Positions 21,897-32,560 of a DNA stretch of 64,000 bases are shown here, in pieces. Source of the DNA: Hemicordylus capensis (lineage: Eukaryota; Chordata; Lepidosauria; Squamata; Cordylidae). The translations under genes and the position numbers were made by a program. The stretch covers positions 7,016,001 through 7,080,000 of the forward strand of contig NC_069661.1 of assembly GCF_027244095.1 (NCBI RefSeq), given 5' to 3'. Position 1 is the first letter of the stretch. Every line of letters starts with the position of its first letter. The notes under the pieces were generated by a model. The model worked only from the letters and a program-made list of their open reading frames with translations, was not told the DNA's origin and searched no databases.

Positions 21897-23456
21897 GCAT
21901 TTCCTAGCTCCAACACTTCAGCTTAGAGCCAGAAGGTTTCTCCAGCTCATTTTTGTGCAGCACTTCTTTCATAATGTAATCATTCATCTAGGGCAGAGTT
22001 TCTCAACCACCGGTCCGGGGACCGCTGCCGGTCCCCGAAGGGTTGAGCGCCGGTCCCTGACTGGGAGTCAACCCCCCCCCCCAACAACTGCAATCAAGGC
22101 ACTCACTTCCTCAATTTTGCACATGGTACGGAAGAGGAAGAGTATCACCTTCTTGTGCCTTGCCTCCACGTGCTGCTGTGATCTTCCTACAGCTATTTTA
22201 TTCCCTATCTTTACAGCTTCAAACTGTATGCGGTGTGGAAGGTATGCCACCTGAAGGGCTGCCACTTGAAGGGCTGCTGGTTCTTGCATGCTCATTGTTT
22301 GCAGCCAAAGGTTGATTGATTGAAACCCAGCTGCCTATTGTGGTCGAGGCGCCTTGAGAGGGAACGCTGTTTCCCTCTTGCATTGGTGGGGTGTTGTGGT
22401 CCCTCTGCCCCCTGTAGCCCCCTGGTCTGCACCGCCGGTGGAGGACGGCGGTCCCCTTTATGACCTCGCCGGGTGCGGGGGACAATCTCTGGCCGGGATC
22501 ATGCCGCGGTGAGGGCTAAGCAGAGGAGGGAGGGAGGAGGGCCGCCTTGGCTCACCTCGCAGGTATGCGCGGGCAGCATGTGGGACCACGTGAGCTGCGT
22601 GGCCCCAAAGGCAGGCTGGTGTGATTGGCTCCCGCAGGGGAGTTGGGAGGGGGGCACAGAAGTGCACATTGTGAGAGAGGATGGGGAACACTTGCTACAC
22701 TCTGGTGCGCAAGCACAGTGGCGGCAGCTCTTGGACCCAGGCGACCTTCCGAGCGCAGTCCGGTGCACCATTGCCTCACCCACCCTGAACAGTGCCTCGT
22801 CTCCCCAGCGAGGAAAATGAGGCATCTACCACTACAACGCCCCACACCCTCCGCCATCTCAGAATCACCCCCTTTCTTTTAATGCCAGGTCTCCACCGCT
22901 CTTCTTCACATTTTCTTTCACCATTAAAAATAACCCCATTCCCAGCACCTGCCATGTAACGAATTTAACGAGTTTTGGAGGAGCTGCACGGGTTTCATTA
23001 GGTCCACCTCACAAAGTGCACATCTAAGAGCAGGATCCAGATCAAGCCAGGTGATCATGACCAAGCAGCATTGACACAAATGAGAGATGACTAAATTAAT
23101 TTCAGTGGGTGGTCGTGACTAACGTTGTCTGGATCCTGCCCTGCGACTACACAACTCCTGCTAAAACTCCACCTCCATCATGAGAGGGTTAAACTGTAGA
23201 TTTCCGGCTCTACTGAGCTTGCCCTGCTCTCCTCTCCTCACCTCCTTTTTGCTTTGCTTGACATCCAGCCTGATGAAGCATTTTGGGGGATTCAAAAGCT
23301 TGCTTGTGCGTTGTTTTCATTGCCCCCATGTAGCTTTTGAATTTTTCTAATGGCCCAACATCCCCTCTCCATTGAGTAATCACAAGCACCTCCACCCCCA
23401 CCCCACACATACTGAAGACATACTGGAGACAAATTAGTTCACCCAGGCTTTTAGAT

Positions 23457-23592
23457 TCAGGGGTTCTCAACCTTGGGTATCCAGACGTTGGTGGACTTCT
23501 ACTCCCATAATCCCCAGCCATAATGGCCAAATGCCATTGTGGTTGGGGGTTATGGGAGTTTAACTGAGGGACCCAAGGTTGAGAACCCCTAA
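23457..23592. mobile_element. Palindromic MITE nested in the hAT element
   Basis: Ends caggggttctcaaccttggg and its inverse, with inner pairs around the atccccagccataatggcca centre. Same group as the 19.1 kb copy. Confidence 0.7.
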
Positions 23593-23634
23593 TATTCCAT
23601 GTTTGCAAAAGATTCCAAATTTAATTATTTTAAT

Positions 23635-23712
23635 GCTTATATTATTTTAATTGTAAACTGCCCAGAGATGCAAGTTTTGGGCAGTATAGAAGTCTGATAG
23701 ATAGATAGATTT
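23635..23712 (+). repeat. L2-like LINE 3' tail with (GATA)n end
   Basis: Carries ttgtaaactgcccagagatg and ends in (ATAG)n, also inside the hAT element. Confidence 0.55.
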
Positions 23713-23839
23713 GAAACCCCTTTACTAACTGCCGGTCCGGGAAACTGCGCATGAAGAATGTAGCGGTCCTTGAAACTCTGCACGAAGAATTTAGCGGTCC
23801 TTGACTCCAAAAAGGTTGAGAAACACTGATCTAGGGAAC

Positions 23840-24861
23840 GCCCTAATTCTTTCAGGATGATACTTTAATGATGTTGGCTGACATCCAGGCTAGTGTGCAC
23901 ACCCATCTCCCCTTCCCTCTGCAGCCCCCTGTAGTTTTGGGAGGCATAGTGGGGGGCAGAGGGAAGGGGAGGTTGGCAGAAAATCACCACTCCCCCATAC
24001 CCAGATGCAGCCCTACCTGATGAATGGCCACCTGCAGGCAGCACAGCTAACGGGTGAGGTGTGGGGGAGAGGAGTTCCCTGACCTGCCTCCTTCACGCCC
24101 CTGCTGGACTTCTAGGATGAGCTGCTGCCGCCGACCAGAACACACATTGCGTTGACTTTGGGTACTTAGGTTGGGAGCAGCCAGTGCAATGAGAGGTGGG
24201 AGAAGCGGCTAGTCCACTGGAGGGCCCTTGGCATTCGTGAAAGGAACAAGCCAAATGGCGGCGGCGGCAGCAGCAAGACCACCACATAACCTGCTGCAGG
24301 ATGGGCTGCTTTGGGGGGCTCCAGATGTTCTGCGCTGAGGAGGAGGAGGACGAAAAATGTTCTGTGCAGATGATTCTGTCATCGGTGCAGGAGTTCCAGA
24401 CTTGGACCCCAGATGTTGGACTACAGATCCCATTAAGCACTGCCACCATGGCCTTTGGGAGGTGTCTTCCAGCCACAGGGTTGGGGACCCCTGGAATAAC
24501 GTGTCTGAATGCAGGATAATGCATATGCAGGCTGCTAACACAGAGGAGTCTCTGTGAGGTGGACTTGACACTGCATCGGAGGACACAGGGCAAGATTTTG
24601 ACTCATAGAAGCCAGCAGCAACCTTCGTTGGGATGCCTGATAGCATTTTGTAGAAGAACGCTAGTCGCTCTAGCCTCTCAAGAGGCAGTGGGGCAGGATC
24701 CTTAAGGAAAGGGACGAGTACGGTTGAAATCCTGTCTGCAATCTGCTCTCAAGAACTATTGAACTGGCCAGACAAGATCAACCTGAATTTTGTCCTTAAC
24801 CTGGCATTTATAACCAATTGTCCCAAGCCTATTGAAAGTACCATGAGAGGGCTGGTAGTTT
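23840..24861. other. Unassigned stretch between the hAT element and the palindrome
   Basis: No gene recognised. A degraded MITE half is at about 24395-24500. A 166-codon minus-strand frame (24593-24093) has no recognisable domain and overlaps the MITE, so I do not call it a gene. Confidence 0.35.
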
Positions 24862-25329
24862 GCTAGCACGAGATTTCAGGCAAAACATGCAGCAGGTAAC
24901 TGAGGAGGAGAACAGGCTATTTTATTCCAATTCAGCACAGATTTCCTGTCTGTTTCATTTCATTATATTTTTTTTAAGCCCCAGAGGTGGTTCCGATTTG
25001 GGCAGATTCCACTTCCAGGATCGATATGAAATTCTAACTTCTCCTCTGCAGGGAAAGGAAAAAGGTTGAAATTAATTTTCAAAATAGGCATACTTATTCC
25101 TAGGGAGACAACTAGGAGGACGTCCTCCCTTAATGCTAAGGAGATCCTAGCACCTTATTTATTGAAAATGTCTGCATTCCTCCTCCTTGTATAAAACCAA
25201 GGCTAGAACTCAGAACCAGCAGCTCAAATCATTCATTCACAAACAGGAGTCCCTATAAATTCAGCAGCAAGAAGACCAGAAGTTGCTGTGAAGCAATAAA
25301 ACCCAACAACAACTGCCGCTTTAGGAGTG

Positions 25330-25545
25330 TTCAAAAGCTGGGCTTGGATGAGGTGGTTTTTGGCCTGATACGTGAAACTCATCAAGTTACTTGCTGAGAG
25401 AGTATTCCAAAGTCAGGCTGCCAGCACTAATCAGGCCCTTTCCCCAGCCAACATCTCCCACAGCTCAGACTGTCCAGGAACCTGCAGACTGTGGTTGGGT
25501 GCTTGGTTCTCACCAGGAATGCAAAAAGGAAAGGGCAACCTGAAA
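25330..25545. other. Unassigned part of the left palindrome arm
   Basis: Mirrored at about 39810-40030 in the right arm. No coding content recognised. Confidence 0.4.
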
Positions 25546-25677
25546 CCCTGAGCATTGTGACTGCAGCCATGCATGGGATCATTAGGAAGGGGATTGAAAA
25601 GAACAATGCCCTTATACAAATCTATGCTGCGGCCATATTTGGAGTATTGTGTACAGTTCTGGTCACCGTATCTTAAT

Positions 25678-25915
25678 GAGCCAGTGTGGTGTAGCAGTTA
25701 GAGTGCTGGACTAGGACTGGGGAGACCTGAGTTCAAATCCCCATTCAGCCATGAAACTAGCTGGTTGAATCTGGGCCAGTCACTTCTCTCTCAGCCTAAC
25801 CTACTTCACAGGGTTGTTGTGAGGAGAAACTCAAGTATGTAGTACACTGCTCTGGGTTCCTTGGAGGAAGAGCGGGATATAAATGTAAAAATAATAATAA
25901 AATAATAATCATAAT
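25678..25915 (+). mobile_element. Sauria SINE in left arm
   Basis: Full-length tRNA-derived SINE with B-box gagttcaaatccc and an A/T-rich (AAT)n tail. Present at the mirrored place in the right arm, so it predates the duplication. Confidence 0.93.
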
Positions 25916-26186
25916 ACAGTAGAACTGGAAAAGGTTCAGAAGAGGGCAACCAAAAAGCACCTTCCTTATGAGGAAAGGCTACAACATCTAGGGAACTTTA
26001 GTCTGGAAAACATACTAGAAGTGTATAAAATTATGTGTAGAATATAGAGAGACTGACAGTTTTCTCCCTCTCTCACAACACTTAGAACCAGCAGTCATCC
26101 CATGAAACTGAAGGCTGGGGAATTTAGGACTGACAAAAGGAATCTTTTTTCACACAGCCACATTTTTTTTATTTATGTGTTTATTT

Positions 26187-26453
26187 TGCCCTGCTAACTG
26201 GCCAAAGAGGCACCTCTCACCATGGTGATTCTCTTTATTTAGCAGGGGGAGACTAACTGGCCCTATCCACCCCCAGCACAGGACCTCCAGTGACTGTTGC
26301 TGGTTTGTGTCTTATGTTTCTTTTTAGATTGTGAGCCCTTTGGGGACAGAGAGCCATCTTATTTGTTTGTTATTTCTCTTTGTAAACTGCCCTGAGCCAT
26401 TTTTGGAAGGGTGGTATAGAAATTGAATTATTAATAATAATAATAATAATAAT
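26187..26453 (+). mobile_element. MIR/L2-type SINE-like element, left arm only
   Basis: A complete unit from ttgccctgctaactggccaa to an (AAT)n tail, absent from the mirrored site near 37270 in the right arm. It therefore inserted after the palindrome formed (or was lost precisely from the right). Confidence 0.7.
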
Positions 26454-27028
26454 AATTTGTACACCACACCAATCCGCTGTCTCTTGGTGGTTTGTGGCAA
26501 CATGAAAAAATTTAAACAATTTAACACAATTAAAACAATTGAATCTATGGAATTCTCTGCCATGGGATGTGGTGATAGCCACTAGCTTGGATGACTTTAA
26601 GAGGGGCTCAGATACATTCATGGAAGACGGGTCTATCAATGGCTACTAGGCTGGTGGCTGTGGGCCACCTCCAGCCTTGGAGGCACGATGTCCCTGAATA
26701 CCAGTTGCAGGAAAGCAACAGCAGGCGAGAGGACATGCCTTGCCCCCACCTCGTGTCTATGACCTTCTCAGGGGCATCTGGTGGGCCACTGTGGGACTAG
26801 ATAGGCTTCCTTGGGCCTGACCCAGCAGGGCTGTTCTTGTGTCCTTAGATGCTTGAAAGGCCTATATAGATGGGATAGTCACACTGCGGATTACTGAGCA
26901 TGTGGCATCTGCAAGGATTGAGAGCTACAAGTACGACCAATTTATATACTGCCTTTCAACAAGAGTTCCTAACGCAGTTTACATAGATATAAATAAATAA
27001 GTTACCCCAGTTATGAGCCCAGTTACGA

Positions 27029-28032
27029 TCAGACTTCTTTGACAGATTCAGCGTTGGCCACTGAGTCCTCCTGAAACAGAAATAGAATTCACAGACTGCT
27101 TTCCTTTGCAACTAGAAAATGTCATTCATCAATCTGGAAGAAGTCAAGGCCATATTGGGAGCTCTCTAGAAACTGAGGAGGAAGCAGCCAGCTACAGATT
27201 ACTGAGATAAACAGGGACTGAGAGCAGTGTTTCCCTCTCAGGTGTGTGCACGCTCACAGGTTTTTTGATGTGCGCTCAGTTAATTTCAGATCCCACTCAG
27301 GTAAAATCTGGAAAGCCTCACTTGAATGCACATGTGCACACATGCCTTCATACTGCCGACCAGAACAAAACTCATTCTGCATGGAGATGAAAGGAGCGAG
27401 AGGGACCACTGACTGAGAGACACTGGAGGGCATCTCTGCTATCCAGCGTTCTCGGTTTCTGGACACTGGCTGACCTGGTCTGCTGGGCAAGGCCAGCGTT
27501 GCTCACGGGACAGCACTGCTGCGTGCATGACAGGCAACCTTGGCAGGATTGCGCCAGTGGGCAGTTGCGCAATGACTTAAAGATGCACCCCAACAGCGGT
27601 GCAGTGCTACTTCCACAGGAAAGAATGGCATGGATAATTTGGATAACCCCAAATGGAAACTTAACAATCAGTATATATTGGATCATGTGATTCCACAATT
27701 TAATTAGCTGTAGATATTAAATAATGTCAGCTCTTCAATATCAAGCTACTGATCCCAACTGCTAAACAAAATCCATCTAATAAACACACATTAACGCCAG
27801 ACACATTTCGGCACCTTGACTTTCTACGCCACTGAAGAAGGCAAAGGTGCTGAAACGCGTCTGACGGAGCTCCAAGAAGCATCAAACATATTTTCATCAA
27901 CAAAGTGATTATCTTCTCATGGATTGTGCCCCATGTATAGACTCTGACTATACAGATGAAGAAACACCTTCACATGGAATTTCTGGATTTTTAATGGGAC
28001 TTTGCTTACACATTTAGATATGACATTATATG

Positions 28033-28074
<42 letters not shown>

Positions 28075-28268
28075 CTTACTTCAGTACTGATAGATCTCTT
28101 TCCTCCTCGTGGGCAGTTTTGAATATAACAGGGCGCGGCTGGTGGTGGTGGTTTTGGTTTTTCTACTTCTGCTTCTGGTGCTTCTTCGGAATCTTGGGCC
28201 CCAGAGTTCTGCAGTACGGAAAAGATGACAAGGCACAGACAGCAGAGCGTAAGAAGTTTTCCCTGCAT
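27029..28268 (-). CDS. Vasotocin-like prepropeptide, canonical CYIQNCPRG; exon 1 28268-28080, candidate exon 2 27070-27029
   Basis: Exon 1 encodes 63 residues: signal peptide (MQGKLLTLCCLCLVIFSV start), an acidic then proline-rich spacer (QDSEEAPEAEVEKPKPPPPA), the exact vasotocin nonapeptide CYIQNCPRG at 47-55, an amidation Gly and KR, then SISTE and a consensus donor (GAA then gtaagt). Known vertebrate vasotocin precursors place the hormone straight after the signal peptide and continue into neurophysin, so the spacer and short tail are unusual. The only downstream exon I can support follows a strong acceptor (tctgtttcag) in matching phase 0 and encodes EDSVANAESVKEV and a stop, giving a 76-residue precursor without neurophysin. 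That exon is an inference and is shared by the mirror copy. The TATA box is 89 bp upstream of the ATG. The alternative is that the real neurophysin exons lie outside the window and exon 1 is a stray copy. Confidence 0.65.
27222..27640. repeat. Candidate hAT fragment in intron 1 of the left vasotocin-like gene
   Basis: Begins with cagtgtttccctctcaggtg, which resembles hAT ends, and is mirrored in the right arm (about 36060-36500). A Cys-rich frame within it (CQGCLSCTQQCCPVS) is more likely chance than a neurophysin exon. Confidence 0.35.
27803..27868. repeat. Hairpin-forming inverted repeat in intron 1
   Basis: cagacacatttcggcacc pairs with ggtgctgaaacgcgtctg (three mismatches) around about 30 bases. 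The mirrored copy is at about 35852-35918. The aaacgcgtctg motif recurs in vertebrate dispersed repeats. Confidence 0.6.
28038..28070. repeat. (GA)n microsatellite at the left copy's donor
   Basis: Begins four bases inside the intron after the donor gtaagtttc. In the right copy the same place holds a (CT)n and (CA)n run. Confidence 0.9.
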
Positions 28269-28356
28269 CTTGGAAGACTCACAACTGCCCCTAGAGACTG
28301 CTCTGCTCTCTTGGTGTTTGCAGTTTGCATGATGGGGCTCCTTTCTCAACTGCCCC

Positions 28357-28364
28357 TATTTATA
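28357..28364 (-). promoter_or_regulatory. TATA box of the left vasotocin-like gene
   Basis: TATAAATA on the minus strand in the context gtggatataaataggggcag, 89 bp before the ATG. Identical in the right copy. Confidence 0.8.
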
Positions 28365-28380
28365 TCCACCTGAGCAATGC

Positions 28381-29136
28381 AATGCTTCAGTCACCACCGC
28401 TGCCAAGAGGTCTAATTTCAGCTGGCTGGGTCAGAAAAGGAAGCATTTGGGTCATCTAGCACAGAGACAAGGATCTCTTCCGCAAAGTCTCCTGTTCAGG
28501 TCTCCTGCCATAAGCCTGATTGAGGAAGCACACAGCAGCGGCAGTGATGTCTGGCTGGATGAGATGGGTCCAATTCTGCCTGTGACCTTTTTCAGCTGGA
28601 TGCAACTGACCTCTTTGAATTCGTCGAAGCATCGTGTCCAGAATAATGGGAAGTCATTGTTCCCCTCTATTCTGCATGGGCCAGACCCCACTTGGAAAAC
28701 TGGCCCACATGGTGAGCAGCAGTGACCTAAGGGTGGAAGAAGGGCTCTCTGTCCTCACAGGGAAAATGGAGAATAATACCTGTGGCCAAAGTTGCTTTTG
28801 CTGCTGAGTGCCCAGAGAGGGAGAAGCCAAGCAATGTCTGCTTCCTCTCCTCTCTCTGCAAGCACCATTTTTGCTTCCAGAAATATGTACCAGGGGCTCA
28901 CACAGCCCGCAGGGACACATTTCTGGGAGGGAAAGAGATGTTTGCTGGGAGGGGAATGAGGCCAGCTTCCATTTCCTGTCCATCCTTGTGCAGAACCAGT
29001 CAATGGTCCAATCCCTGGCACCATCTCCAGACAGGCTTGGGAATGAACCTGCCTGAAACCGGAGAGACTGCTGCCAGTCAGAGCAGACAATACTGAGCTA
29101 GATGGACCAAGGGCCAGACTCAGTATTAGGCACCTT
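28381..29136. other. Upstream region of the left vasotocin-like gene
   Basis: Mirrored at 34630-35370. The proximal about 170 bp (GGCAGCGGTGGT and GCATTGCAT blocks) aligns with the promoter of the diverged gene at 1 kb. The distal part has a degenerate tRNA-SINE-like tail (29010-29130, gactgctgccagtcagagca). No gene recognised. Confidence 0.5.
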
Positions 29137-29715
29137 CATAAGAACAGCCCTGCTGGAACAGGCCCGGGGCCCATCCAGTCTAGCATCCTGTTTCACACAC
29201 TGGCCCACCAGATGCCTCTGAGAAGCCCACAGGCAAGAGGTGGGGGCACGCCCTCTCCCCTGCTGTTGCTCCCCTGCAACTGGGATTGAGAGGCATCTTG
29301 TCACCGAGGCTAGAGGTGGCCTATAGTCACCAGACTAGTAGCCATTGACAGACCATGAACTTCCATGAATTTGTCTAACAAATTTTAAAAGATTTTAAAT
29401 TTGGTTTGTTTTTATATTTTTTTAGCTTAATACTTTTATTGTATATTTTAACTTTTGTAAACCGCCTTGGGGTTGTCTTTTAACGAAAGGCGGTATATAA
29501 ATGCAACAATAAAAATAAATAAAAATTTAAAAAATAACCCTCCTTTAAAGCCATCCAAGTTAGTGGCCATCACTACATCCAATGGCATGGAATTCCATAG
29601 GTGAATTGTGTGAAAAAGTACTTACTCTTGTTGGTACTAAAATGCTCAGCCTTCAGTTTCCTAGGATGGTCCCTGGTTCAAGTGTTGTGAGAGGGAGAAT
29701 GGTTTCTCTGTTGTT
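29137..29715 (-). mobile_element. CR1 LINE 3' end in left arm, with an inserted LINE tail
   Basis: The CR1 3' end starts at cataagaacagccctgctgg, and CR1 coding remnant continues to the ggttctagtgttgtgagagg-like block near 29690. A T-rich LINE tail (29385-29535, taaaccgccttggggttgtc) interrupts it and is absent from the mirrored right-arm copy (34190-34628). Confidence 0.85.
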
Positions 29716-30807
29716 GACAGTTGCTCCTCAGAACAGGAGCTGTTATATGGAGTCCCCCAGGGCTCCATTCTGTCACCAATGCTTTTTAACATCTACATGA
29801 AACCACTGGGTGAGGTCATCAGGAGATTTGGTACTGGGTGTTATCAGTATGCTGATGACACCCAAATCTATTCCTTTTCATCTGCATCATCAGGAAATAG
29901 CATCCATTCCCTAAATGCCTGCCTACAGGCAGTAATGGGCTGGATGAGGGATAACAAATGGAAGCTGAATCCAAGCAAGACGGAGGTGCTCATTGTAGGG
30001 GCTCAGAATCTGAGGGATGAGTTAGATCTCCCTGTGCTGGATGGGGTTACACTCCCCTGGAAGAAACAGGTATGCATCTTGGGAGTGCTCTTGGATCCAG
30101 GCCTCACCCTGGTATCTCAGGTGGAGGCTATTACCAGGAGTGCTTTCTATCAACTCTGGTTGTTTCGACAGCTGCATCCATTCCTTGAAGAGAACAATCT
30201 CAAAAGAGTGGTGCATCAGCTGGTAACCTCCAGGCTCGACTACTGCAATGCACTCTACATGGGGCTGCCTTTTTACATAGTTCGGAAACTTCAGTTAGTT
30301 CAAAATGCAGCAGCCAGATTGGTCTCTGGGGTAACTCGTAGAGACCATATTATGCCTGTCTTAAAACAGCTGCACTGGCTGCCAATATATTTCCGGGCGA
30401 AATACAAAGTGTTGGTTATTACTTTAAAAGCGCTGAATGGCTTGGGTCTGGGCTACATTAGAGAACGCCTTCTTCAGTATGATCCCCATCACTCATTGAG
30501 GTCATCTGGAGAGGTCAATCCCCAGTTACCACCGGTACACACATCTGAACTTTGCCTTTTCTGTAGCAACTCCTGATCTATGGAATGCACTCCCGGCAGA
30601 TATTCGCAGTTTAGACTCTCTGTCGGCCTTTAAGATAGCCCTAAAACCTTATTTGTTTGGTCTGGCCTTCCAAGGTTTGTAAGTGGTTTTTAAAGTATTT
30701 TAATTGGTTCTAAATGTTTTCAATTGTTTTATATTGGTTTTAGTACTGTGTTTTGAATTGTGTGTTTTTATGTCTTTTAAAAGTTGTATACCACCCAGAG
30801 CCTTTGG
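29716..30807 (+). mobile_element. L2-like LINE in left arm
   Basis: The open frame 29779-30576 (265 codons) carries RT motif [41 protein letters not shown] and LHWLPIYFRAKYK. The 3' tail is cut at the inner palindrome boundary after gagcctttgg. The mirrored copy is 34188-33069. Confidence 0.9.
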
Positions 30808-30809
30808 GT

Positions 30810-30990
30810 GAGCCTCCGAGGCAGGATGCCTCTAAATACCAGTTGCAGGGGAACAATAGAAGGAGAGAGGGCATCCCCTCAACTCCTGCCTGTGGCTTCC
30901 AGAGGCATCTGGTGGGCCACTGTGCGAAACAGGATGCTGGACTAGATGGGTCTCCTTGGGCCTGTTCCAGCAGGGCTGTTCTTATGTAAT
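30810..30990 (+). repeat. CR1 LINE 3' end in the palindrome spacer
   Basis: Contains gaggcaggatgcctctaaat, catctggtgggccactgtgc and the terminal gggctgttcttatg. Confidence 0.8.
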
Positions 30991-31317
30991 GCCGCTGAAC
31001 AAGGCCTTTTCAAGCCTGAAACACATCTGGCAACATTAGGGAAGTATTGGAATAATTTTTTCCTTGTACAGTTTGTGACTGATTTTCATTCTCTACAGGA
31101 CACAGTGCTTGCATTTTCCACCTCATTTAAAACTGATTGGATTTTCCATCTATTAAAAATGGACATTTAGAAACTTAGAAGAAGATCTCATGAGTTACTG
31201 GATTGCAAGTTTTGGCACTGTTTAAAACATCTACTTTAAACTCCAGTAGTGAAATCCATTTGAATGTATACTGCATAGAAATTTTGTGGACTTATGTTTT
31301 TGATTGGCATATATGTT

Positions 31318-31975
31318 CAGGGGTGCACCTAGGTAATTTTATTGTCTGGACCTGAAGGGCTTTGGAGCCCCCACCCACCCACCACCGCGAGTTAAAATTA
31401 AGATGTATATTTTTTAAAATAGTCAAACCTGTACCTACCTCCAAAAAACGAGGGGGCCCTCCTGCTGCCACCCCACCCCACCTCTGCCCCATGGCGCTGA
31501 AATCTTTAAACAGCCTAGCCACTCCATGTGTGCAGCCGGGGGGGTGGGGGTGGGTGAGCTGAGCAGGTCTCCCCCACCCTGTGGTGGCATTGGCATTGGC
31601 GGGCAGAGTGGGAGCAGCCACTGGGCTCACTGAGCAGGTGCAACGGAACTTCCTCCTCGCAGTTCTCAAGGGTTGCTGGGCTGAAGAGTCGAGCCCAGCA
31701 GCTGCTCCCACTCTGCCCGCCTGCCCATGCTGCCGCCGCCGCCGCCGCCACCACCACCATGGGGGTGGGGGATAAGAGACATGCTCAGCTCACATCCCGG
31801 CCATGCACATGGTGTGGCTAGAATGCTTGAGGTTTTCAGTGCTGTGCAGCAGCAGCAGCAGGGTGAGGTGGCAGCAGGAGGCCCCCCCCCCGGGGTCCTT
31901 GGAGGCCCCCCCTGCACCTTGGTGGCCATGGACCAGGTTCCCAAGGTCCGGGCCTCTATATATGTTCAGTAAGAG
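31318..31975. repeat. Unnamed dispersed element, probably a DNA transposon
   Basis: The left end aggggtgcacctaggtaatt is found inverted at about 51340-51362 (aaattacctaagtgcacctc). The right end (aaggtccgggcctc) recalls 50390-50415. GC-rich simple runs fill the middle. Confidence 0.35.
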
Positions 31976-31979
31976 TATT

Positions 31980-32560
31980 TTTTTAAAAAAAAATAAACTA
32001 GTTAGGCATCCACCTTCTTCCCCCGGTGGCCCTCCCACTGCCGCCTTTTACTTTCTTCTTCCCCAACGTCCACCCCTGCTGCTTTCTGGCCAGCCGGCCG
32101 GCCAATGGCTTCTTCTCCGCCCCCCACCCCCGCTCCTTTCTGGCCAGCCACCAGTTTCTTCTTCTCCCGACCACCCCTGCTGTTTCCTGGCTGGCTAGCA
32201 GGCAAGATCTTCTCCCTCTGCCTACCACTGGCTGGCTGGCTGGCCAGCCAGGAGGCTACCGGCATCGTCTCCTGCCCGCCTGGCTGCCGCTTTCTGGCAG
32301 CCTGTCCGGCCGCCAGCCCACTTGCTCACTCGCTGGCCTGGGAGGCCAGCCAGCTGCCAGCTTCTTCTCCTCCTCCTCGCCCCCACCGCTGCTTTCTGGC
32401 CAGCGTTTTCTTCGGCCAGCTGTCTGGCAGCTGCCACCGCTGCTGCCCTTTTCTTTCCCCTGGCTGTCCCTGTCGCTAACGGCAGCTGCTTGTGAACTCT
32501 TGCGAGAGCTGCCACACATGAGATTAGTGACAGGTATGCCTAAGATAAATATATATTAAG
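31980..32560 (-). repeat. GC-rich dispersed element, possible Helitron-like end
   Basis: The right end (gcgagagctgccacacatga, then taggcatac-like and an AT run) is the reverse complement of the start at 10005-10065. The body repeats a ctttctggccagc unit several times, which creates spurious long frames. Confidence 0.35.

Larger units (their letters stand above)
21994..23828. mobile_element. hAT DNA transposon, non-autonomous, 1.8 kb
   Basis: Terminal inverted repeats CAGAGTTTCTCAACC and GGTTGAGAAACACTG are flanked by a perfect 8-bp target duplication atctaggg (21986-21993 and 23829-23836), the hAT signature. No hAT transposase domain is visible. The interior includes a GC-rich block (about 22345-22860) unlike its surroundings. 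The right end has a short direct repeat with two copies of an agaatktagcggtccttg-like unit. A second MITE is nested at 23457-23592. Confidence 0.88.
25545..26850 (+). mobile_element. CR1 LINE 3' portion in left arm, interrupted twice
   Basis: CR1 ORF2 end (MHGIIRKGIE near 25570, then the acctttt/ggcaaccaaaaag block, ttctccctctctcacaacac and the 3' end cagggctgttcttgtgtcct). Interrupted by a Sauria SINE (25678-25915) and a MIR/L2-type element (26187-26453). Confidence 0.85.
24862..30807. repeat. Left arm of a large imperfect palindrome (inverted duplication)
   Basis: This arm is the reverse complement of 33069-40489, by eye about 97-98% alike outside indels. Shared contents in order include CR1 with a Sauria SINE, intron and both exons of the vasotocin-like gene, its upstream region, a CR1 3' piece and an L2-like LINE. 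The left arm alone has insertions at about 26187-26453 and 29385-29535 and lacks about 1.9 kb of CR1 found in the right arm. After those differences the arms are both about 5.5 kb. Confidence 0.92.

Noticed and set aside
27372-27698. Cys-rich open frame (CQGCLSCTQQCCPVS) in intron 1, mirrored at 36018-36344, as a neurophysin exon
   Set aside because: The Cys spacing does not fit neurophysin (no CGPG, no RCFGP-ICC pattern), it overlaps a probable hAT fragment, and the downstream acceptor at 27070 is better.
29779-30576. 265-codon open frame as a host gene
   Set aside because: L2-like LINE RT, mirrored in the other palindrome arm.
31500-32560. Many long overlapping frames on both strands in the palindrome spacer
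   Set aside because: GC-rich low-complexity sequence with repeated ctttctggccagc units; no domain, frames open on both strands.
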